Shown here: positions 9,002 to 17,773 of the stretch, one piece after another
How the letters are laid out: the number at the start of each line of letters is the position of its first letter
Numbering within the stretch: position 1 is the first letter of the stretch
Assembly (NCBI GenBank): GCA_002433025.1
Contig: DJGZ01000073.1
Location: 1 to 64,000, forward strand
Reading direction: 5' to 3'
DNA: 64,000 nt
Origin: Bacteroidales bacterium UBA5833
GTDB lineage: Bacteria > Bacteroidota > Bacteroidia > Bacteroidales > Lentimicrobiaceae
Notes under the pieces: generated by a model
What the model saw: the letters and a program-made list of their open reading frames with translations, nothing else
Database searches by the model: none
Told to the model about the DNA's origin: nothing
Translations under genes and position numbers: made by a program

Positions 9002-10543
9002 TTATTTCGCGAAACTGATCGCCCTGGTCTCGCGGATAACGGTAATTTTAATCTGTCCGGGGTAGGTCATTTCGTCCTGGATTTTCTTCGACAGGTCGTA
9101 CGAAATTTTGTTTGCCTCGTCGTCGCTGACCTTGTCGGCGCCAACAATTACCCTGAGTTCGCGGCCTGCCTGTATGGCGTATGTTTTTACCACACCGGGG
9201 TAGGAGAGGGCCAGTTCTTCGAGGTGATTAAGCCGCTGAATATAAGCTTCCACCACTTCGCGCCTGGCGCCGGGGCGGGCGCCCGAAATGGCGTCGCAAA
9301 CCTGCACGATGGGTGCAATCAGGCTTTCCATCTCTACTTCATCATGGTGTGCGCCGATGGCATTGCAGATGTCGGCGGGCTCCTTGTAGCGTTCGGCCAG
9401 CTTCATGCCAAGGATTGCATGCGGCAGTTCCGGCTCATTGTCGGGTACCTTGCCGATGTCGTGCAGTAGTCCTGCGCGTTTTGCTTTTTTCGGACTGAGG
9501 CCGAGTTCAGCAGCCATGGTAGCGCAGAGATTGGCAACCTCCTTGGAGTGCTGCAGCAGGTTTTGACCATAAGAGGAGCGGTATTTCATTTTACCGATCA
9601 TACGGATCAGTTCGGGATGCAGCCCGTGGATGCCAAGGTCGATGGCTGTGCGTTTGCCGGTTTCCACAATTTCCTGTTCGATCTGTTTACGGGTTTTGGC
9701 AACCACTTCTTCGATGCGGGCGGGGTGTATGCGGCCGTCGGTCACCAGTTTGTGCAGCGACAGGCGGGCGATTTCGCGGCGCACGGGGTCGAAACCCGAA
9801 AGGATAATGGCGTCGGGGGAGTCGTCAATTACGATCTCAATACCGGTAAGGGCTTCAAGGGTGCGGATATTGCGCCCTTCACGGCCGATGATGCGCCCCT
9901 TGATCTCTTCACTTTCGATGTTGAAGACCGATACGCTGTTTTCGATGGCGTGCTCGGCAGCCGTACGCTGTATGGTTTCGATAACAATTTTCTTGGCTTC
10001 GGTATTGGCGGTAAGCTTGGCTTCCTCCACGATGTCCTTGATATGTACCATCGCTTCGGATTTGGCCTCGTCCTTAAGCGCCTCAATCATCTGCGCCTTG
10101 GCCTCTTCGGCCGACATGCCCGAGATGGTCTCCAGCTGTTCAACCTGTTGTTTTACGGCTTTGTCAAGATCTGCCTGCTTCTTGTTCAGTAATTCAAGTT
10201 GCGAAGTCAGGTTGTCTTTGATGGTGGTTACTTCTTTTTGTTTTCGTTGTAATTCTTCAAATTTTTGCGACAGGGTGGCTTCTTTCTGTTTCAGCCGGTT
10301 TTCGTTTTTGAGTATTTCTTTGTTTTTTTCCTGGTAAGTGTTTTCGTAATCGGTTTTCATCTGGAGGAACTTCTCCTTGGCCTGAAGGATTTTGTCCTTT
10401 TTAACCATTTCAGCCTTTTCTTCGGCGTCTTTCAGAAGGTGTTCGCTCTTTTTTTCGATGGCCTTCCGCAGGAGCGTGCTGGTTACCAGGCCTCCTGCTA
10501 CAATTCCGGCAACGGCGGCCAGAATAATCATCAGTGTATCCAT
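9002..10543 (-). CDS. rny: Ribonuclease Y
   Basis: A 513-residue membrane-anchored endoribonuclease that starts mRNA decay. An N-terminal membrane helix (about 4-24) is followed by a long charged coiled coil to about residue 190, a KH domain (GRIIGREGRNIRTLE) and an HD domain with LLHDIGKVPDN and the upstream HSKEVANL. Order and length are those of the RNase Y family. The ATG at 10543 places the membrane helix directly at the N-terminus. It lies downstream of zapA and the 6S-like RNA. Confidence 0.97.
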   Translation of the reverse strand: MDTLMIILAAVAGIVAGGLVTSTLLRKAIEKKSEHLLKDAEEKAEMVKKDKILQAKEKFLQMKTDYENTYQEKNKEILKNENRLKQKEATLSQKFEELQRKQKEVTTIKDNLTSQLELLNKKQADLDKAVKQQVEQLETISGMSAEEAKAQMIEALKDEAKSEAMVHIKDIVEEAKLTANTEAKKIVIETIQRTAAEHAIENSVSVFNIESEEIKGRIIGREGRNIRTLEALTGIEIVIDDSPDAIILSGFDPVRREIARLSLHKLVTDGRIHPARIEEVVAKTRKQIEQEIVETGKRTAIDLGIHGLHPELIRMIGKMKYRSSYGQNLLQHSKEVANLCATMAAELGLSPKKAKRAGLLHDIGKVPDNEPELPHAILGMKLAERYKEPADICNAIGAHHDEVEMESLIAPIVQVCDAISGARPGARREVVEAYIQRLNHLEELALSYPGVVKTYAIQAGRELRVIVGADKVSDDEANKISYDLSKKIQDEMTYPGQIKITVIRETRAISFAK

Positions 10544-10598
10544 TTTTTTTACAAGAGTTAATTGTGGTTATGCAGAAACGGAGGAAGGGACGGACAAT

Positions 10599-10800
10599 AA
10601 AAAACCCGCATTGACTCAATAGTTTTGGTAAACCCCAAAACTACATAAATGGAACTGCCAGGGACTTCAAACTTCCAACGCCCTCCGGAGAGGGACCTGG
10701 CCGGAGCCAGGGTAAGGCCTGTTCTACATCCGTTCTGAGCGTTGTCCCAAAGTTGAAAATGTTGAGTTTACAAACTTGGTAGAATCAATGCGGGATGTCA
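10599..10800 (-). ncRNA. ssrS: Probable 6S RNA
   Basis: About 200 bases between zapA and rny on the minus strand have the shape of 6S RNA, which binds RNA polymerase by mimicking an open promoter. The two ends close on each other: 10605-10617 pairs with 10782-10794 over 13 positions with one G-U pair. The rod continues inward with 10628-10633/10766-10771, then 10666-10674/10750-10757 (one bulge), then 10676-10680/10740-10744. Short GC hairpins (10681-10694, 10696-10711) fill the apex. A local hairpin at 10622-10641 can form in the 3' strand of the central region. Six U residues follow the closing stem, giving a terminator. Size, rod shape and location beside zapA all fit. The promoter is not clear (GTTCTTTG at 10811-10818 is a weak match). 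Confidence 0.8.
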
Positions 10801-10841
10801 TTAATTTTTTCAAAGAACTTGTTGCAGACTTTTAAATATGG

Positions 10842-11123
10842 TCATTCATTTGTTAAAACCCTGTCTATTTCAGCAAGTTTGTCAAACAACTCATTGTCGC
10901 GGTACCTTAGCTGGTTCTCCAGCTCAACGGTACTGGTTGCATATTGCAGGGCAACCATCGCCAACAGATCCTGTTTGTCTTTATATTGAAAGTAACTTGC
11001 ATATTTTTTCATTTGTTCATCGATCAACCTGGCTGCATTGCGGACCGCCTCCTCTTCTTCCCTCTGTATCGTCAGTTTATAGGGCCGGTCAGCTATTACA
11101 ACAGTTATCGACAGTTCATCCAT
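10842..11123 (-). CDS. zapA: Cell division protein ZapA
   Basis: A 93-residue FtsZ-associated protein that bundles protofilaments at the division ring. The N-terminal beta segment (ITVVIADRPYKLTI) is followed by EEEEAVRNAARLIDEQM and a long helix for dimerisation (residues about 40-90), as in the ZapA family. It lies 16 bases downstream of a small coiled-coil gene and directly upstream of the 6S-like RNA. Confidence 0.9.
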   Translation of the reverse strand: MDELSITVVIADRPYKLTIQREEEEAVRNAARLIDEQMKKYASYFQYKDKQDLLAMVALQYATSTVELENQLRYRDNELFDKLAEIDRVLTNE

Positions 11124-11139
11124 CAGGTAGTTTAACAGT

Positions 11140-11427
11140 TTATTTATTTAAAAGTCCGATGCAATGGTCAATTTCCCGCACAAGCTCATTAATCTTTAGT
11201 TTGACATTTGTCCGGCTCTCTTCTCTGTTCAGTGATTTCGCCAGTTTTAATGCAGTTAGTTTTTCGTGTAATTCATTGATCTCCTTTTGGAGGTCTTCAA
11301 TCCTCATGTTCAGCGAGTTCACTTCATTATATAAACGCTGGTTCTCGCCTTTTAGTATGCCGTTTTTTTCAACCAGCTTACGCACTTTGTAGTCAATTCC
11401 TGCAACAAGCGTAACGGCACTTTTCAT
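11140..11427 (-). CDS. Small coiled-coil protein upstream of zapA
   Basis: A 95-residue protein with a heptad pattern from about residue 10 to 75 (LVEKNGILKGENQRLYNEV, LNMRIEDLQKEINELHEKL) and no membrane segment. It is the first gene of an operon with zapA. Its position and pure coiled-coil make-up suggest a ZapB-like division role, but I see no sequence motif that proves it. Confidence 0.75.
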   Translation of the reverse strand: MKSAVTLVAGIDYKVRKLVEKNGILKGENQRLYNEVNSLNMRIEDLQKEINELHEKLTALKLAKSLNREESRTNVKLKINELVREIDHCIGLLNK

Positions 11428-11447
11428 GAAATCCTCTTTAAGAGCGG

Positions 11448-11477
11448 CAAAGTTAGTTTAAAGTTTGACATCCGCAA
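11448..11477 (-). promoter_or_regulatory. Promoter of the coiled-coil/zapA operon
   Basis: On the minus strand, TTG (11477-11475), a 19-base spacer and TAACTTTG (11455-11448) match the two-part Bacteroidetes promoter, ending 20 bases before the ATG at 11427. This is one of the best promoter matches in the window. Confidence 0.65.
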
Positions 11478-11793
11478 GCAGGCTGCCGGGCTGCCCGCGG
11501 TCATTTTTCCTCAAATATAAACAATTTCATGAATACATCCATCTTTTTTCTTAATTTTAATTAAATTTTCTCCGTTGTAATGGTTGATTCAACCCATATC
11601 CCATGGCGGATGCTGATATCCGGTTAACCAGGATTGGAGAAGCAAAGATGTTATTGATTATTTTCATGAATTAGTTAGATGAAAGTTCGGTCCTGACAAT
11701 TCTATTACAATAAAGGTACTCTTCAGAAGCCGCCGTGATTTTGGATGTTAATTTATGAATTGTTTTTTATAAAAATATTGAGTAAAACTAATT
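11478..11793. other. Intergenic region between divergent genes, no gene seen
   Basis: The stretch separates the zapA operon from the DUF2851 gene. It is AT-rich, with a GC-rich patch near 11480-11500. A second minus-strand TAnnTTTG match (TATATTTG) lies at 11519-11512. I find no RNA signature, no long hairpin with a T run and no coding frame. No clear TAnnTTTG box precedes the DUF2851 gene. Confidence 0.6.
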
Positions 11794-13068
11794 ATGAAAG
11801 AAGAATTTCTGCATTATATCTGGAAGTTCAGGCTATACAACAAGCCGCTGAAGACAGTTGAAAATGAGCATGTTGAAGTGATATCTCCCGGAATCCACAA
11901 CCATAATGCGGGGCCGGATTTTTCCGATGCCCGGCTCAGGATCGGAGATACTTTGTGGGCCGGCAATGTCGAAATTCATGTGAACAGTTCCGACTGGTAC
12001 CGGCATGGCCATCAACATGATACTTCCTATGACAATGTGGTGTTGCACGTGGTTTACCATCACGATGATCTCACTTCAGACAACCGCTTTCCGGTTCTGC
12101 AACTGAAGGATTTTTTTGATTCATCATTGTATGCTAACTATCAGCAGTTTATTGATTCGAAACGATGGGTGCCCTGTGTCAATCAGATCAATGAGGTGCC
12201 TGCACATGAAATTTATCTCTGGCTGGAGCGGATGCTGATAGAAAGGCTGGAGCACAAAGCGGAGTTGATTCAGGGATTTCTCAGTCTGGGGAACAATGAC
12301 TGGGAGGAGGCTTTTTATCATACCCTTGCCCGCAGTTACGGCTTTAGTGTAAACGCCCTGCCTTTCGAAATGATGGCCCGGTCGCTGCCGTACCGGGTAA
12401 TCGCCAGGCATCTTGACCAGCCTATGCAGGTGGAAGCGCTGGTGTTTGGTCAGGCCGGGCTGCTCTCGCATGACCTGAGAGATCCCTGGCCGCAGGAGTT
12501 GTTCAGGGAGTATTCCTTTTTGAGGCAAAAGTATCATCTGGTGCCCATTGCACCTCATCTTTGGCGCTTTATGCGGTTGAGGCCCGTGAACTTTCCAACT
12601 ATTCGCCTTGCCCAGTTCTCAGCCATGCTCTGTGTCGGCGGAGGATTGCTTTCGCGGGTGCTGGAGAGCAAAACTACCGATCGGCTGACAGAGCATTTTT
12701 CCGGCGTCAGCGCCTCTGCATACTGGGACACCCACTTTATTTTCGACCGTTCTGCGCCCGGACGGAAGAAACACCTTGGAAAAGAAGCGTTAAGTTTACT
12801 GATGATCAATGCCGTGCTGCCGTTCCTGTTTGTATATGGCCGTTCCATCGACAACGATCGCCTGTGTAACCGGGCTTTGGATTTTTTCGGGCGGCTTCAG
12901 GGAGAGAAAAATGTACAGATCAGCCGATGGAAAGCCGCCGGTATGGATGTGTCAAGCGCTTTCAACACCCAGGCCCTGATCGGTATGAAATCTGATTACT
13001 GTGATAAAAAGCGATGCCTCGATTGCAGGATCGGCAATTTTCTGCTTAAACCAGGCCAAACCATTTGA
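11794..13068 (+). CDS. DUF2851 family protein
   Basis: A 424-residue protein of DUF2851, a family largely restricted to Bacteroidota with unknown function. Recognisable parts are the N-terminal segment HNHNAGPDFSDARLRI, the WAGNVEIHV and SDWYRHGHQHD motifs rich in His and Asp (about 55-75), YDNVVLHVVYHHDD, and a C-terminal Cys cluster CDKKRCLDCRIGNFLL. The conserved His/Asp/Glu residues suggest a metal-binding or nuclease-like fold, which is inference only. No signal peptide. Confidence 0.9.
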   Translation: MKEEFLHYIWKFRLYNKPLKTVENEHVEVISPGIHNHNAGPDFSDARLRIGDTLWAGNVEIHVNSSDWYRHGHQHDTSYDNVVLHVVYHHDDLTSDNRFPVLQLKDFFDSSLYANYQQFIDSKRWVPCVNQINEVPAHEIYLWLERMLIERLEHKAELIQGFLSLGNNDWEEAFYHTLARSYGFSVNALPFEMMARSLPYRVIARHLDQPMQVEALVFGQAGLLSHDLRDPWPQELFREYSFLRQKYHLVPIAPHLWRFMRLRPVNFPTIRLAQFSAMLCVGGGLLSRVLESKTTDRLTEHFSGVSASAYWDTHFIFDRSAPGRKKHLGKEALSLLMINAVLPFLFVYGRSIDNDRLCNRALDFFGRLQGEKNVQISRWKAAGMDVSSAFNTQALIGMKSDYCDKKRCLDCRIGNFLLKPGQTI

Positions 13069-13369
13069 CAATGCTTAACCGGGGGCATATAGATTATTGT
13101 TCAAACCTGCCTGCTATCTGTTATTTGATTCGGGCTAAAACAACAGTTGGCGAAAGATGATTTATTTTTTAATATTGCATTTACCAAACAGACCTGTCAA
13201 AGTTCAATGACTGAATCCATTGAAATGCTTGAAACAAAGGAAGGTATAATGACCCGGCAGGAGTTTGTATTTCTTGTGCATAGTTCTTAAGTGACAGAAT
13301 ATAAGTTACTTGTAAAGTCGTCAGGATTGAAATATTTACATACTAAAGTTTAACTCACTCAGAGAAACG
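13069..13369. other. Intergenic region, no supported gene
   Basis: About 300 AT-rich bases lie before the sodium symporter gene. The only short open frame of note is 13207-13290 (27 residues, beginning MTESIEMLE), without a clear ribosome site or relative; I do not call it. No RNA gene or terminator is evident. Confidence 0.5.
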
Positions 13370-15202
13370 ATGAGCACAAACACTGAAGCGTGGGGGTCCA
13401 GGGTTGGGCTGGTATTGGCTATGGCAGGAAATGCCGTTGGATTTGGTAATTTTTTGCGGTTTCCGGTGCAGGCCGTGCAGAACGGGGGCGGGGCATTTAT
13501 CATCCCTTATCTGGTTTCGTTTTTGGTGCTGGGCCTTCCGCTGCTGATGATAGAATGGGCTTCCGGCAGGTTCGGCGGACAGTTTGGCCATCATTCCACC
13601 CCTTTCATCATGGGCTCTATGGATAAAAGATGGCTCTGGAAGTATGTAGGAGTCTTCGGCATCTTTTCGAACATTGCCATTGCCGCTTATTATTGCTACA
13701 TCGAAAGCTGGACCATTTCCTATATTTTTCATTCCCTTTTCGGGACCTTCAACGGGATGGACCAGCATGAGGTTGCCGGATTTTTCAGCAATTACCTGGA
13801 TGTTACTACCTCAACAACCGGCATACCCTATGAAGCCCTGATTTTTTTCGTGCTCTGTCTTGCCCTTAATACATGGATACTGAGCCGCGGGTTAAGCGGT
13901 GGTGTAGAAAAGGTGGCCAAAATAGGGGTTCCCATGCTGATTGTTTTCGGAATTTTTCTGGCGTACAGGGGCATCACCCTGAAGGCCGGACAGGAGGGGG
14001 CGATCAATGACGGAACGGTAGGGCTTAATTTTTTATGGACCCCTGACTACTCCTCCCTGGCCAACCCAAAGGTGTGGCTGGCTGCCGCAGGACAGATTTT
14101 CTTTACCCTTTCAGTGGGCATGGGATCCATACAGTGTTACGCTTCTTACCTGAAGAAACGCGACGATATCGCCCTCAACGCGATGTCGGCCGGTTGGATG
14201 AATGAATTTGTGGAAATAGTGCTGGGCAGTGCAGTGATTATCCCGATCTCTATCGGCTATCTGGGCATCGACAGGGTGGTGGAACTTACCGGAATCGGCG
14301 GGCTCGGGCTGGGTTTCCGCACCATGCCCTTTTTGTTTGAGCAGTGGGGGCCCATACTCTCAGCCATTGCCGGGGTGAGCTTTTTCGGACTCTTGTTTTT
14401 TGCCGGAATCACTTCCTCACTGGCTATGGGTACACCGGGTATGGGATTCCTGATGGATGAGTTTAACTGGTCAAGGCCCAAAGCAGCATTTGCTTTTGGA
14501 ACCGTTGTGCTTTTGCTGGGCCTGCCCACCATCTTCTTTTTCAATGAAGGGGTCTTCGATGAATATGACTACTGGGCCGGAACAGTGTCCCTGGTTGTTT
14601 TTGCGCTGCTCGAAGCCATCCTCTTTTCCTGGGTATTTGGCCTGAAAAAGGGCTGGCGTGAAATTACCGAAGGAGCCGACATAAAGATCCCGTTGATTTA
14701 CAGGTTTATCATTAAATACATTACCCCGGTTGTACTGATTCTTGTATTTACAGGTGCCCTTATCCGGCCTGTAAATGACGACTGGAGCAACCTGAACCCT
14801 CGGGAATGGGAGTTCCATAATGAGAGTATTATCGGACAACTGCAGCATAAAGGTGTCGGGCCTAATAAAACATGGTTTGCAGATGCTTTTTTTGCCGAAG
14901 CCGATGGCAAGGTCGATTCTGTTTTCGTCTTGCGCGAAAAACATTATATAAGAGTTACCAGGCTCAGTCCGGGTGGTGAACCTGTGTCGCGTGATTACAG
15001 ATTTAATCCTGAAAAGCACAGTTTATCCCTGACCCCGGGAGATGAAGTCGAAACAGGCGCTGTACTTTATTCCGGAAAAATTGTAAACAGGGTATTTTTT
15101 ATTGATATGGCCAGACTGCTGCTTGTTTCCTTATTTCTGCTTATTTCGTTACTTGTATATATTGCATGGCGTAAACGAACCAAAGATGGGAGGGTTTCCT
15201 GA
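13370..15202 (+). CDS. Sodium-dependent transporter, NSS (LeuT/SNF) family
   Basis: A 610-residue inner-membrane symporter that takes up a small substrate, probably an amino acid, driven by Na+. Helix 1 reads LVLAMAGNAVGFGNFLRFP and is followed by NGGGAFIIPYL and IEWASGRFGG, close to the LeuT sequence around its Na+ and substrate sites; unwound helix 6 is LSVGMGSIQCYASYL. Eleven membrane segments reach about residue 465. Then about 110 hydrophilic residues (about 468-580) precede a final helix (FIDMARLLLVSLFLLISLLVYIAW). That insertion between the last two helices is absent from LeuT. The stop codon overlaps the start of a tiny membrane-protein gene. Confidence 0.93.
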   Translation: MSTNTEAWGSRVGLVLAMAGNAVGFGNFLRFPVQAVQNGGGAFIIPYLVSFLVLGLPLLMIEWASGRFGGQFGHHSTPFIMGSMDKRWLWKYVGVFGIFSNIAIAAYYCYIESWTISYIFHSLFGTFNGMDQHEVAGFFSNYLDVTTSTTGIPYEALIFFVLCLALNTWILSRGLSGGVEKVAKIGVPMLIVFGIFLAYRGITLKAGQEGAINDGTVGLNFLWTPDYSSLANPKVWLAAAGQIFFTLSVGMGSIQCYASYLKKRDDIALNAMSAGWMNEFVEIVLGSAVIIPISIGYLGIDRVVELTGIGGLGLGFRTMPFLFEQWGPILSAIAGVSFFGLLFFAGITSSLAMGTPGMGFLMDEFNWSRPKAAFAFGTVVLLLGLPTIFFFNEGVFDEYDYWAGTVSLVVFALLEAILFSWVFGLKKGWREITEGADIKIPLIYRFIIKYITPVVLILVFTGALIRPVNDDWSNLNPREWEFHNESIIGQLQHKGVGPNKTWFADAFFAEADGKVDSVFVLREKHYIRVTRLSPGGEPVSRDYRFNPEKHSLSLTPGDEVETGAVLYSGKIVNRVFFIDMARLLLVSLFLLISLLVYIAWRKRTKDGRVS

Positions 15203-15345
15203 TGAATGCTTCAGCTTTGATACTTATGGTTGTTGTTCAACTGGTTGTGGTAGTGCTCACCGTGTACTTTTTTTACCGCGTGCTGGTGTCTAAGCCAAAA
15301 CCTGAGCCTGATTCCTATATTGAAAATGATGATGTAGAACGATAA
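15202..15345 (+). CDS. Small membrane partner of the NSS transporter (MetS-like)
   Basis: A 47-residue gene whose ATG overlaps the transporter stop in the form ATGA. The protein is one membrane helix (residues about 5-28, mostly Leu, Val and Phe) followed by a short polar tail (KPKPEPDSY, ending DDVER). Some bacterial NSS transporters, for example the MetP/MetS methionine importer of Corynebacterium, need such a small subunit, and these small genes follow the transporter gene directly. Overlap, topology and size all support this reading. Sequence similarity to known small subunits cannot be checked here. Confidence 0.8.
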   Translation: MNASALILMVVVQLVVVVLTVYFFYRVLVSKPKPEPDSYIENDDVER

Positions 15346-15355
15346 TCACTGCCCA

Positions 15356-16279
15356 GTGAATAACCGGCTGAAAGAGTATTTCCATTTCGGTAAATCGGAA
15401 CGCAATGCCATTCTGATTGTGATTCTGCTGGTTGTTATCCTGGTGCTTGTGCCTCGCATTTACAGTAAGTACAGAACGCCCGAGCCGTTTAGCGATGGCT
15501 CATTTGCGGCCGAAATTGATGCTTTCCTGAAACAGGAAGCGTCGGTGGCGCAGGCGGATCAGCACAGTTTTGATTTTATACGCCCCGACAGGTCTGCATT
15601 GAAGGAAAGGTTCCATCCTTTTGATTTTGACCCTAATACGCTGGATCATGCAGGCTGGGTCAGGCTTGGATTTACTGAAAAGCAGGCCGGTAGCATTCTG
15701 AAGTTCAGGGAGAAGGGCGGGAGATTCTTTAAAAAGGAGGACCTGCGGAAACTTTATGCTGTCAACGATGAGATTTACGCTCTTCTGGAACCTTTTGTCA
15801 GGATTGAATCTTCCAGGTCCCCGGCTGCGGGGAATGAAAATCAGCCGGAACGTTCTTATCCGTTAAACCGGTTTGCAGATGAGCAAACAGAACTGAACAG
15901 TTCCGATTCGGCGGGCCTGGTAAAGGTCAGGGGAATAGGCCCGGCTTTTGCACGCAGGATCATCCGTTACCGCGAGAAGCTGGGAGGTTTTTCCGATGCC
16001 CGGCAGTTGCTCGAAGTGTATGGCATGGACAGTGTAAAATTCAGCCAGATCAGCAAAGGCGTTTTTGCCGATGCGTCACTCATCAGGAAAGTAAATATCA
16101 ATACGGCAACCATGGACGAACTGCGGGCCCATCCCTATATTGACTATTACATTGCAAAGGCCATCATTGACAAACGGATACGAAAGGGGAGTTATGCTTC
16201 CCCAGATGAATTGCTCGAAATTCCACTGATTTATGAGGATCTGTATTTTAAACTCAGACCATATCTGACCGTGAACTGA
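15356..16279 (+). CDS. Helix-hairpin-helix protein (ComEA-like repeats), membrane-anchored
   Basis: A 307-residue protein with a single N-terminal membrane helix (about 18-33) and three helix-hairpin-helix regions: DPNTLDHAGWVRLGF (about 90-105), DSAGLVKVRGIGPAFARRI (about 184-202) and NINTATMDELRAHPYI (about 247-262). This resembles ComEA-type DNA-binding domains, duplicated. The start is GTG at 15356, ten bases after the MetS-like gene. The stop overlaps the ATG of the TPR gene. Related multi-HhH anchored proteins occur widely in Bacteroidota, and a DNA-binding role is inferred from the fold only. Confidence 0.85.
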   Translation: MNNRLKEYFHFGKSERNAILIVILLVVILVLVPRIYSKYRTPEPFSDGSFAAEIDAFLKQEASVAQADQHSFDFIRPDRSALKERFHPFDFDPNTLDHAGWVRLGFTEKQAGSILKFREKGGRFFKKEDLRKLYAVNDEIYALLEPFVRIESSRSPAAGNENQPERSYPLNRFADEQTELNSSDSAGLVKVRGIGPAFARRIIRYREKLGGFSDARQLLEVYGMDSVKFSQISKGVFADASLIRKVNINTATMDELRAHPYIDYYIAKAIIDKRIRKGSYASPDELLEIPLIYEDLYFKLRPYLTVN

Positions 16280-17667
16280 TGCCGATGAAACAGCGCGTTG
16301 TTAATATTTTTCGAAAGTTTTCCTGCGGTAAATTGTTGCCGGTATTGCTTGCCTTGCTGCCTGTTTTAAGTCCTTTCAGGGGCGTTACGCAGGTGTTGCC
16401 CGGTGTTGAAAATCTTGTCGACCGGGCAAATGAAATGCGCAACAGCAACCCGGATCAGGCCATGCAACTGGCAGCAATGGCGATGAACGAAGCCCGGAGG
16501 GAGAACCATATACCTTCAATTGCCAGGGTATACAGGTTCACCGGGGTGCTGAATTTTATGACCGGAGACCTGGAAACTGCTGCCCGGCAGTTTGATTCCG
16601 CCATTATTTTATACGAAAAGGTCAAAGACGACAAGGGAATTGCTGCCAGTCTCAATAACCTGGGGGTGATTTATCAGGAGAGGGGCGAATATCCCCGTGC
16701 AATTGGCTGTTTTGATAAGTCGGTCCGCATAAAGCTTGACTTGGGTGATACTGCCGGGGCAAGCAGCGGAATGATCAACACGGGAACCATATACAGTTAT
16801 ATGGGTAATAATGGGAAAGCGCTTCAGATTTTTAATGATGTGCTCAGGATTGCATCGGCAAACCGTGATACAGCCAGGATTATAGATGTAAAAATCAACA
16901 TGGGTACGGTCTTTATCAATGATAAAATGCCTGATAAGGCGCTGGAAGTTTTGCTGGAAGCGGTTTCCCTTTCGAAGAAAACCTTTGACAACTACAGCCT
17001 GGCTTATTGCTATAACAATATAGGAGGAGTTTACCAGAATACCCGTCGGGATATCAAAGCGATCAATTACTTCAGTCAGGCGCTGGCCCTGCGCGATGAC
17101 CTGGGAGATGTGGCCGGTATGGCTACCACCCTTGATAACCTGGGGAAAATGTATACCAGGCTTGGCGAATACGATAAAGCACTCGGTTACTTTTTTCAGG
17201 CCCTGAAAAACAACCAGCAGCTTGAAGATAAGCGGAGTACGGCGATTTGTCTGAATTCAATCGGTGAGTTGCTGATGAAGAAACATGACTTCCACGGAGC
17301 GATCGGATATTTTACAAAAGCTGTCTCCATTGCCCGTGACCTTGCCCTCAGGCAGGAAATCAGGGTGATGTATGCCAATACCATGCTGAGCTATGCGGCG
17401 CTGCAGGAGTTCGACAGTGCCCAGGTATATCTGACAAATTATAATGCAACAGCAGATTCGTCGTGGTATGCCGCAATAAATGCAGAAAAGGCCATGACAT
17501 CGCAGCAAGAAACCGGTCAAAATCAGCTGATCAGTGGTAAAGCCGGTTATTATCTGCTGGCGGGATTGCTCGCATTTTTCTCGATGATGTCGATCCTGCT
17601 GTTCATAAGGTTGAGGGTTTTTCAGAAACGGGCCATGAACCTGATCAGCAGGCAACGCAGGTTATAA
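16279..17667 (+). CDS. TPR protein with C-terminal membrane helix
   Basis: A 462-residue protein with an N-terminal signal or anchor (about 15-35, ending near VTQ), at least seven tetratricopeptide repeats (for example AASLNNLGVIYQERGEYPRA, AYCYNNIGGVYQ, ATTLDNLGKMYTRLGEYDKA) and one membrane helix at about 424-446 followed by only about 16 residues. In Bacteroidota this TPR-plus-helix module is usually followed by a coiled coil and a histidine kinase or LuxR/HTH output domain. Here the protein stops just inside the membrane and no such domain follows in any frame. It overlaps the HhH gene start-to-stop. Confidence 0.85.
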   Translation: MPMKQRVVNIFRKFSCGKLLPVLLALLPVLSPFRGVTQVLPGVENLVDRANEMRNSNPDQAMQLAAMAMNEARRENHIPSIARVYRFTGVLNFMTGDLETAARQFDSAIILYEKVKDDKGIAASLNNLGVIYQERGEYPRAIGCFDKSVRIKLDLGDTAGASSGMINTGTIYSYMGNNGKALQIFNDVLRIASANRDTARIIDVKINMGTVFINDKMPDKALEVLLEAVSLSKKTFDNYSLAYCYNNIGGVYQNTRRDIKAINYFSQALALRDDLGDVAGMATTLDNLGKMYTRLGEYDKALGYFFQALKNNQQLEDKRSTAICLNSIGELLMKKHDFHGAIGYFTKAVSIARDLALRQEIRVMYANTMLSYAALQEFDSAQVYLTNYNATADSSWYAAINAEKAMTSQQETGQNQLISGKAGYYLLAGLLAFFSMMSILLFIRLRVFQKRAMNLISRQRRL

Positions 17668-17773
17668 TGGCAGATGCCATCGGATTGGTAAACGATGTCA
17701 GCTTGTTTTCCTGAAATGTCCTGATTCATCCGCTTTATCATAAGCATTGTTCAACAGCTCCGGTTGACATGGA

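Noticed and set aside
9548..10337. Long plus-strand frames opposite rny
   Set aside because: They mirror the coiled-coil and KH-HD coding sequence of rny and show no features of their own.
13207..13290. 27-residue open frame before the NSS gene
   Set aside because: It is too short and has no ribosome site or recognisable feature.
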